This document shows, piece by piece, positions 58,750 through 64,000 of a stretch of DNA of 64,000 nucleotides (the stretch's first letter is position 1; each line of letters begins with the position of its first letter). The DNA comes from Streptomyces chrestomyceticus JCM 4735. Lineage in GTDB: Bacteria > Actinomycetota > Actinomycetes > Streptomycetales > Streptomycetaceae. The notes beneath the pieces were generated by a model. That model had not been told where the DNA came from. It was given only the letters and a program-made list of their open reading frames with translations, and searched no databases. The stretch lies in the NCBI RefSeq assembly GCF_003865135.1, contig NZ_BHZC01000001.1, positions 7,192,001-7,256,000 of the forward strand, given 5' to 3'. Made by a program: the position numbers and the translations under genes.

Positions 58750-59485
58750 ATGCGCGTCGAGATCTGGGCGGACATCGCCTGCCCCTGGTGCTACATCGGC
58801 AAGGCCCGCTTCGAGAAGGGGCTGGCCGGGTTCGCGCACCGGGGTGAGGTGGAGATCGTCCACCGGTCCTTCGAGCTCGACCCGGAGGCGGCTCCGGCGG
58901 CGGGGACGCCGGTGCTGGAGATGCTCGCGCAGAAGTACGGCGTGTCCCGCGAGCAGGCTGAGGCCATGGAGGCGCGGGTCGCCGAGGCGGCTGCGGGGGG
59001 GGCTCGGGTACCGGTCGGACCGGATGCACGGGAACACCTTTGACCTGCACCGGCTGCTGCACCTGGCCAAGGAGCGGGGTGCCCAGGACGCGCTGCTCGG
59101 TGCGCTGTACCAGGCCAATTTCGCGGAGGCGCGGGCGCTGGGGGACGGGGACGTCCTGACCGAGGTGGCGGTGGCCGCCGGGTTGGACGAGGGAGACGTG
59201 CGCCGGGTGCTGGCGGACCGGGACGCCTACGCGGAGGCGGTGCGGGCCGACGAGCGGGAGGCGGCGGAGCTGGGGGCGCGGAGTGTGCCGTTCTTCGTGA
59301 TCGACCGGCGGTACGGGATCTCCGGCGGGCAGCCCGCCGAGGTGTTCCGGCAGGCGTTGGAGCGGGCGTGGGAAGAGGGTGGTGCGGCCGTGCCGGGCGG
59401 CGAGGGGGCTGCTCCGGAGGACGAGGCGGCCGCGCCGGGGTGCGAAGGGGACGTGTGCCGGCCCGGTACGGGTGCGGGGAACTGA
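58750..59485 (+). pseudogene. FrnE-type DsbA oxidoreductase, frameshifted at G8
   Basis: A DsbA-family (FrnE-like) protein: C11-P-W-C14 active site (ADIACPWCYIGKARFEKGL), HRSFELDPEA. After RVAEAAAGG the frame goes out at a run of eight G (58995-59002). The correct continuation LGYRSDRMHGNTFDLHRLLHLAKERG...VPFFVIDRRYGISGGQPAEVF is in the frame one base on, ending at 59485. One extra G, or two missing bases, explains it. The C-terminal tail after PAEVFRQALERAWEE is an unusual Glu/Ala-rich extension from a tandem repeat region. It could be assembly error, decay or a slippage switch. Confidence 0.82.
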
Positions 59486-59586
59486 TGCTGGCGGGCTGCG
59501 GTGCGGGGAACTGATCCCGGCGGCTCCGGTACGGGGGAAGTGATGCCGACGGGCTCCGGTGCGAGGTAACAGATCCCGGCGCGCCC
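59471..59586 (+). repeat. Degenerate 28-30-bp tandem repeat, 4 units
   Basis: Units start near 59471, 59500, 59528 and 59558, each beginning GGTGCGGGGAAC- or similar and ending CGGCGGCTCC-like. The first covers the end of the frnE gene, the rest is non-coding. It forms most of the 214-bp gap before the aminotransferase. Confidence 0.65.
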
Positions 59587-59699
59587 CGACGGCCCCGGCG
59601 CACCGGCACCGCGCTGAGCTGCGCGGATAAGGGGCGCTTGGCGCCGTGCAAACGGAATTTGCGATGGACGGCGGGCGGCCGGGCGGCCACAGTGGGGGC

Positions 59700-60758
59700 A
59701 TGCAGCGCATCGAGCCACTTGGTGGGGGCGAATTCGCGTCCCTGACGACGTTTCTGAACACCGCGTCCAGCGGCCTGCTCCCGGCCCGTTCCGCCGCCGC
59801 CCTGCGCGCGGCCGTCGAGGAGTCCGTTTCCTACGGGACCATGGGCCAGGACTATTTCGGACCGGCGGACGCCTCCCGGGCCGCCTTCGCCCGGCTGATG
59901 GATGTGGCGCCGGAGCGGGTCGCGATCGGTGGGGCGGTCGCGGTGCACGCCGCGCTGATCGCCGGGTCGCTCCCGAGCGGAGCCGAAGTGCTGGTGCCCG
60001 AAGGGGAGTTCAGCTCACTGGTCAACCCGTTCGCGGCCCGGTCCGGGATCAAGCTCCGTACCGCGCCGCTCGCCGAGCTGGCCGACGCCGTGCGGCCTGG
60101 TACGGCGCTCGTCGCCTTCAGCGCCGTGCAGGCGCTGGACGGGCGGATCGCCGACATGGCGGCGATCCGGGCCGCCGCCGCAGCCCACGGGGCGCGCACC
60201 CTCCTGGACGCCACGCAGGCCGCGGGCTGGCTGCCGCTGCGGGGCGGCGACTTCGACTACGTGGTGTGCGGGGCGTTCAAGTGGCTGCTGTGTCCGCGCG
60301 GAGCCTCCTTCCTGGTGTGCGGGGACGACGGGCTGGAAGCGCTGCACGCCGGATGGGTCGCCGGCGCTGATCCGTACGAGTCCAACTACGGGCCGATCCG
60401 GGAACCGGCGGCCGGCGCGCGCCGTTACGACGAACCGCACGCCCACTACTCGTACGTGGCCGCCGCCCAGTCCCTCGCCCTGCTGAACGAGATCGGCGTC
60501 GAGACCGTGTACGCGCACAACACCGCGCTCGCCGACCGGTACCGCGAGGGGATCACGGCCCTCGGCCACACCCCGCTGCCCGCGCCCGGCTCGGCGATCG
60601 TGTCCGTACCGGGGCTCGCGGACACGGCGGACCGGCTGGCAGCGGCGGGCATACGGATCGCCGTGCGCGCGGGCAGCCTCCGGGCCGCCTTCCATCTCTA
60701 CAACTCGTCGGACGATGTGGACCGGTTGCTGGAGGTGGTGGGGGAGGGACGGCGGTAG
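59700..60758 (+). CDS. Class V aminotransferase (PLP enzyme)
   Basis: A 352-residue PLP enzyme of aminotransferase class V, the isopenicillin-N-epimerase/desulfurase-like group. PLP lysine K194 (CGAFKWLLCPRG), D170 and Q173 (LLDATQAAGW) and the N-terminal FLNTASSGLLP are present. No catalytic Cys loop of NifS/SufS type is visible, so desulfurase activity is unlikely. ATG 59700 was chosen since the family N-terminus begins here. The substrate is unknown. Confidence 0.88.
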   Translation: MQRIEPLGGGEFASLTTFLNTASSGLLPARSAAALRAAVEESVSYGTMGQDYFGPADASRAAFARLMDVAPERVAIGGAVAVHAALIAGSLPSGAEVLVPEGEFSSLVNPFAARSGIKLRTAPLAELADAVRPGTALVAFSAVQALDGRIADMAAIRAAAAAHGARTLLDATQAAGWLPLRGGDFDYVVCGAFKWLLCPRGASFLVCGDDGLEALHAGWVAGADPYESNYGPIREPAAGARRYDEPHAHYSYVAAAQSLALLNEIGVETVYAHNTALADRYREGITALGHTPLPAPGSAIVSVPGLADTADRLAAAGIRIAVRAGSLRAAFHLYNSSDDVDRLLEVVGEGRR

Positions 60759-60779
60759 CAGCGGCGGCGCCCCTGACCG

Positions 60780-62090
60780 TCAGACCTCGCCGCGCACCAT
60801 CCGGATCAGACGGTCCAGCACCATGCCGCCGCTGGCGTGCAGCCCGTCGTGCTCCCACTCGTTGGTCACCCAGGGCCGCAGCCCCCGGATCTCCCGCGCG
60901 GTCTCCAGGGAGTGGGCGGTGTCGACGTACATGTCGTCGGCGTAGACGGCGGCCGCGGCCGGGACCTCGTTGGCCGCGAGGCGGTCGGCGTCGTACAGAT
61001 CGGGCCAGTCGGTGCGTTCGGCCAAGGCCTGTGCCGTCTCCTTGAGGGGGCGCAGCGACGGGTCGGTGTCGAAGAGCCAGGGGTGGACCGACTCGCCGGT
61101 GAAGTGGACGGGCCGTCCGCCGTCGAGCGCCGTGCCGACGTCGAACCCGGGGAACTCCGCGCGGACGCGCTCGGCGGCCCAGCCGGTGCTCCCCGGCTGC
61201 ACCGACCGCTGGGCGTAGATCGCCTCGTGCAGGACGGTGAACAGCGGGGCGGCGGTGAAGGAGAGGTGGCTCTGTACGGCCTGCAAGAAGGATTCCGCCA
61301 GTTCGGGGCCCGCGGGGCCGGTCACCCACGCGTCCTCGATCAGGTAGTGCAGGACGTACGAGCCGGTGCCGGTCCCCAGCATCCGGCCCAGCCCCTGGAA
61401 CGCCTCCGCCGTCAGCCGCCCGCCGCCGGGCAGCCGCGCCGGGCGCTCCCGCAGGTGCGCGGCGATGCGCCGGACGCGCTCGATGTCCTGCGGGTAGCGC
61501 GCGTAGTGCGCGGCGTTCTTGCGGGCCACCCTCGGGTACGCGGCCCGGTAGACGTCCTCCGCGGTGGCCCGCAGCCCCGGCAGCCCACCGGTGATCATGA
61601 CCTCGCGCAGGCCCTCGGGCGCGTACGAGAGATAGGTCGTGGCGCAGAAGCCGCCGAAGCTCTGCCCCAGGACGCTCCACCGCCCGTCCGGGCCGGCCAG
61701 TTCACGGCGGAACAGCTCGGCGTCCCGCACGATCGCGTCGGCGCGGAAATGCGCCAGATAATCGGCCTGTTCCCGCGGTCCGCCGCGCAGTGGCAGGGTC
61801 TGCCGGTTGGCCGGCGTGGAACGGCCGGTGCCCCGCTGGTCCAGCAGCAGCACCCGGTAGTGGTCCAGCGCGCTCACCAGCCAGGAGGTCCGGCCCGGCG
61901 GGCGCGGTGCCGGGTAGCCGGGGCCGCCCTGGAGGTAGACCAGCCAGGGCAGTTCGTCGTGCTCGCGGCCGGGCGCCACGGCTTCGCGCCCGTACACGGT
62001 CAGCCGCTCGCCGTCCGGCACCGCGTGGTCCAGCGGCACGTCCAGGAAGTGGTCGGTCAGTACGACACCGGGCAGCCGGTCGGTCGTCAT
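60780..62090 (-). CDS. Proline iminopeptidase-like alpha/beta hydrolase
   Basis: A 436-residue alpha/beta hydrolase of the S33 peptidase type. Oxyanion motif LQGGPG (53-58), LLLDQRGTGRST (82-92), nucleophile S144 (VLGQSFGGF) and a late His (H418 in NEWEHDGLHASGG) match prolyl aminopeptidases. It probably releases N-terminal proline from peptides in the cytoplasm. It converges on the aminotransferase gene 21 bp away. A short intergenic region separates it from the divergent ECF sigma gene. Confidence 0.92.
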   Translation of the reverse strand: MTTDRLPGVVLTDHFLDVPLDHAVPDGERLTVYGREAVAPGREHDELPWLVYLQGGPGYPAPRPPGRTSWLVSALDHYRVLLLDQRGTGRSTPANRQTLPLRGGPREQADYLAHFRADAIVRDAELFRRELAGPDGRWSVLGQSFGGFCATTYLSYAPEGLREVMITGGLPGLRATAEDVYRAAYPRVARKNAAHYARYPQDIERVRRIAAHLRERPARLPGGGRLTAEAFQGLGRMLGTGTGSYVLHYLIEDAWVTGPAGPELAESFLQAVQSHLSFTAAPLFTVLHEAIYAQRSVQPGSTGWAAERVRAEFPGFDVGTALDGGRPVHFTGESVHPWLFDTDPSLRPLKETAQALAERTDWPDLYDADRLAANEVPAAAAVYADDMYVDTAHSLETAREIRGLRPWVTNEWEHDGLHASGGMVLDRLIRMVRGEV

Positions 62091-62215
62091 GTGTGCTCCT
62101 CGGTCTTCTCCGGCCCCGCACCCCTTCGGAGCCCCCCGGATCGTGCGGCACCCACCGGGCGCCGCGCAATTCGGCCGGACGGACGGCTACCGCGGAGGAG
62201 GGCGGCAGGCTAGGA

Positions 62216-62827
62216 ATGTCACCACACACTCACGAGGTGGTGCCGGTGGACGGGACAACCAGGTACCCGCCGCGCGACCGGGAGCTGCACCGGCGGCTGG
62301 TGTACGGGGACGAAACCGCGCTGGGCGAGGCGTACGACGCCTACAGCGCGCTGGTCAGGACGGTGGCCCGGCGGGTGACGGGCAGTACGGCGGTCGCCGG
62401 CGAGGTGACACAGCGCGTCTTCATCGATCTGTGGACCTGCCCGTACGCCTTCGAGCCCGGCCAGGGGTCGCTGCGCGCCTGGCTGAGCATCCGGGGCCAC
62501 CACGGCGCGGTGGCCCGGATGCGGGAGACGGAGGCGGAGCGCGCGGCGTGCGGTACGGAACGGGAGGAAGGGGCGCCCGAGCCTGTCGAGGAGGCGCGGG
62601 TGGCGCTGCACACCGCGCTCACCGAACTGCCCCTGCCGGAACGCGAGGCCCTGCACCTGGCATGCTTCGCCGGGCGTACGTACCGGCAGGTCGCGGTGGA
62701 ACTGGGCATCGCGGAGACGGCGGCCACCGCCCGGCTGCGGAACGCCCTGAGCAGTCTGGCCGACCGGCTCGCCGGGCCGTCGGCCGGTCCCGGCAGCCCG
62801 GCCGACGAGGCACGGGACGAGTGCTGA
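62216..62827 (+). CDS. ECF RNA polymerase sigma factor
   Basis: A 203-residue sigma-70 ECF protein. Region 2 is at about 20-90 (LHRRLVYGDETALGEAYDAYSALVRTVARRV; VTQRVFIDLWTCPYAFEPGQGSLRAWLSI), region 4 at about 135-185 (LTELPLPEREALHLACFAGRTYRQVAVELGIAETAATARLRNAL). The next gene, 100 bp on, encodes a zinc anti-sigma-like protein that likely controls it. ATG 62216 is preferred. Confidence 0.92.
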   Translation: MSPHTHEVVPVDGTTRYPPRDRELHRRLVYGDETALGEAYDAYSALVRTVARRVTGSTAVAGEVTQRVFIDLWTCPYAFEPGQGSLRAWLSIRGHHGAVARMRETEAERAACGTEREEGAPEPVEEARVALHTALTELPLPEREALHLACFAGRTYRQVAVELGIAETAATARLRNALSSLADRLAGPSAGPGSPADEARDEC

Positions 62828-62927
62828 CCCGGGCTCCGAATGCCGGGCGGCGGCCGCGGGCAGCAAGGGAAGCGACAGGCGGGCGCGCGGCCCGGCCGGG
62901 CGGCGGAACAGCGGAAAGGGGCGTGTG

Positions 62928-64000
62928 ATGGGCGCGGGAGGCAGGAGCGGCCGGGGTGGCCGGGGCGGCGCGGGTGGTTCGGGCGGTCCGGGAGGTACCG
63001 GCGGGCCGGGGGACGCGGGCGGGACGGGCGGTACGGGTGGGAGGAGCGGCGGGCCGGGGGAGCCGGACGACCCCGCCGGCCTCGGTGAGCCCGGCGGAGC
63101 GGACGGCCCGTCCGCGGTGCACGAGGAGATCAGCGCGCTGCTCGCGGCCTGGGCGCTCGGCGCCGACATGCCGGGCGACGACGCGCGGGTCCGCGGCCAC
63201 CTGCACGACTGCGCCCCCTGCGCGGCCGAAGCGCGGCGGCTGCGGGAGACCGCACGGCTGCTGGACGAACCGGCACCCGGCGGGACGGGCCGCGGCGCCG
63301 GGCGCAAGGCGAACGCGGGCCTGGCGCGCGGACGGCTGATGGCCGCGGCCCGCGCCGCGCGGCCCGGCCAGGTCCCGCCGGCCGTGCACGCCGCTCCGTA
63401 CGCGGGCGCGGTGGCCTGCCTGGACGCGCTGCTGCGGGAACTGGACCAGGCACCGGAACGCTGGGGCACCCCGGTCGTGCACGACTGGGACGTCCAGGGC
63501 ACCGTCGCCCACCTGGTCGCGGCCGACGAGGTGCTGGCCGAACGGCTCGGCCTGGCGCCGGTGACGGAGGCGGGCACGGGCCTGGGGCCGGTGCCGGGGG
63601 CGCGGCCACCCGAGGGATACGGGCCGGAGGCCGGTACGGACCCCGACGCGCTGTCCGCCGGACGGGCGGCCGGTGCGCGCGCCCCCTGGGAGGTGCGCTG
63701 GGCGGCCCGTACGCACGAGGTGGTGACGTACGAACACACCCGGCCGCCCGCCGAGACCCGGGAGGCGTGGCGGACCCAGGCACACGGGCTGCTCGCGCTG
63801 CCCGAGGCGGGCGACGAGCAGCTCGCCGCCATGGCCACGACGCTGATGGGGCTGCGGCTGCCGGTCGCCGACCACTACGTGATCCGCGCCTTCGAGACCT
63901 GGGTGCACACCCGGGACATCGGGCGGGCGCTGGGCCGTACCGTGCCGCCGCCGCTGCCGGAGCACCTCCAGCGCTTCCTGGGGCTGGCGGTACGCGTCCT
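62928..64000 (+). CDS. Anti-sigma factor / DUF1707-like MDMPI protein, partial
   Basis: The open frame from ATG 62928 (GGAAAGGGG upstream) runs through the window end without a stop, at least 357 residues. The first about 55 residues are a Gly-rich run (GGxGG). A zinc anti-sigma (zf-HC2) motif follows: H-x3-C-x2-C in HLHDCAPC (about 87-94). From about residue 150, a mycothiol-dependent maleylpyruvate isomerase-like helical bundle appears (VACLDALLRELDQAPERWGTPVVHDWDVQGTVAHL; VIRAFETWVHTRDIGRAL). This fusion is known beside ECF sigma genes and fits regulation of the sigma factor at 62216. Confidence 0.85.
   Translation, partial: MGAGGRSGRGGRGGAGGSGGPGGTGGPGDAGGTGGTGGRSGGPGEPDDPAGLGEPGGADGPSAVHEEISALLAAWALGADMPGDDARVRGHLHDCAPCAAEARRLRETARLLDEPAPGGTGRGAGRKANAGLARGRLMAAARAARPGQVPPAVHAAPYAGAVACLDALLRELDQAPERWGTPVVHDWDVQGTVAHLVAADEVLAERLGLAPVTEAGTGLGPVPGARPPEGYGPEAGTDPDALSAGRAAGARAPWEVRWAARTHEVVTYEHTRPPAETREAWRTQAHGLLALPEAGDEQLAAMATTLMGLRLPVADHYVIRAFETWVHTRDIGRALGRTVPPPLPEHLQRFLGLAVRV

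Overview
The window is chromosomal DNA of a high-GC actinomycete, almost certainly a Streptomyces. Third codon positions are very GC-rich, GTG starts and ATGA/GTGA/TGATG overlaps are common, and the content is typical of the genus (ctaA/ctaB, SufR-led suf operon, XRE+DUF397 pairs, class F sortase, TerD, ECF/zinc anti-sigma pair). No rRNA, tRNA, CRISPR array, transposase or integrase was found.

Layout. 1-6243: cytochrome-oxidase haem genes (divergent tkt/ctaB, ctaA), a conserved small protein, an amidohydrolase and a two-gene ABC exporter. 6591-13349: the complete suf operon for Fe-S assembly (sufR-B-D-Rieske-C-S-U-T), with a candidate SufR operator touching the sufR start codon and a strong terminator at the end. 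13339-23651: an accessory block. It holds a small secreted peptide with a MacB/FtsX-type ABC cassette lying between two nearly identical terminators, an XRE/DUF397 pair, a VOC protein whose start codon sits inside a hairpin, a graspetide/imiditide RiPP cluster (precursor, ATP-grasp ligase, PIMT-like methyltransferase) with a divergent regulator, and an SMR pump with its TetR repressor. 23829-25939: a membrane protein and dapD.

26176-27489 is a compositionally foreign AAA+ ATPase. 27860-34217 returns to ordinary content: small and Cys-rich proteins, an EI24 membrane protein, a dapA paralogue, a secreted nuclease and an acidic protein. 34312-41826 holds a trypsin-like protease with a partner protein, a frameshifted PhoX-like gene, a luciferase-like flavin enzyme, a flavoprotein with a coupled regulator, and two small proteins. 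41801-43442 carries TerD and GlsB-type stress genes.

43581-54595 looks like a sugar-acid (uronate/glucarate) catabolic region. It includes a uronate-dehydrogenase-like enzyme, 5-dehydro-4-deoxyglucarate dehydratase, two TIM-barrel-like unknowns, an IclR regulator and a 2-oxoglutarate-semialdehyde-dehydrogenase-like enzyme. A sortase, a membrane-anchored secreted protein and a two-component system are interleaved. The udh/kdgD intergenic region contains a regular 24-bp array of palindromic GTCACCGT elements. 54592-64000 has a GNAT, a methyltransferase, three overlapping micro-genes opposite an XRE-TPR regulator, a frameshifted FrnE, a class V aminotransferase, a proline iminopeptidase, and an ECF sigma factor with a zinc anti-sigma-like protein running off the end.

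Three otherwise normal genes (28018, 36438, 58750) are each broken by one indel, two of them in G-rich runs. This could mean residual assembly error as easily as real decay. All functional calls come from reading protein motifs and gene context; no database search was made.
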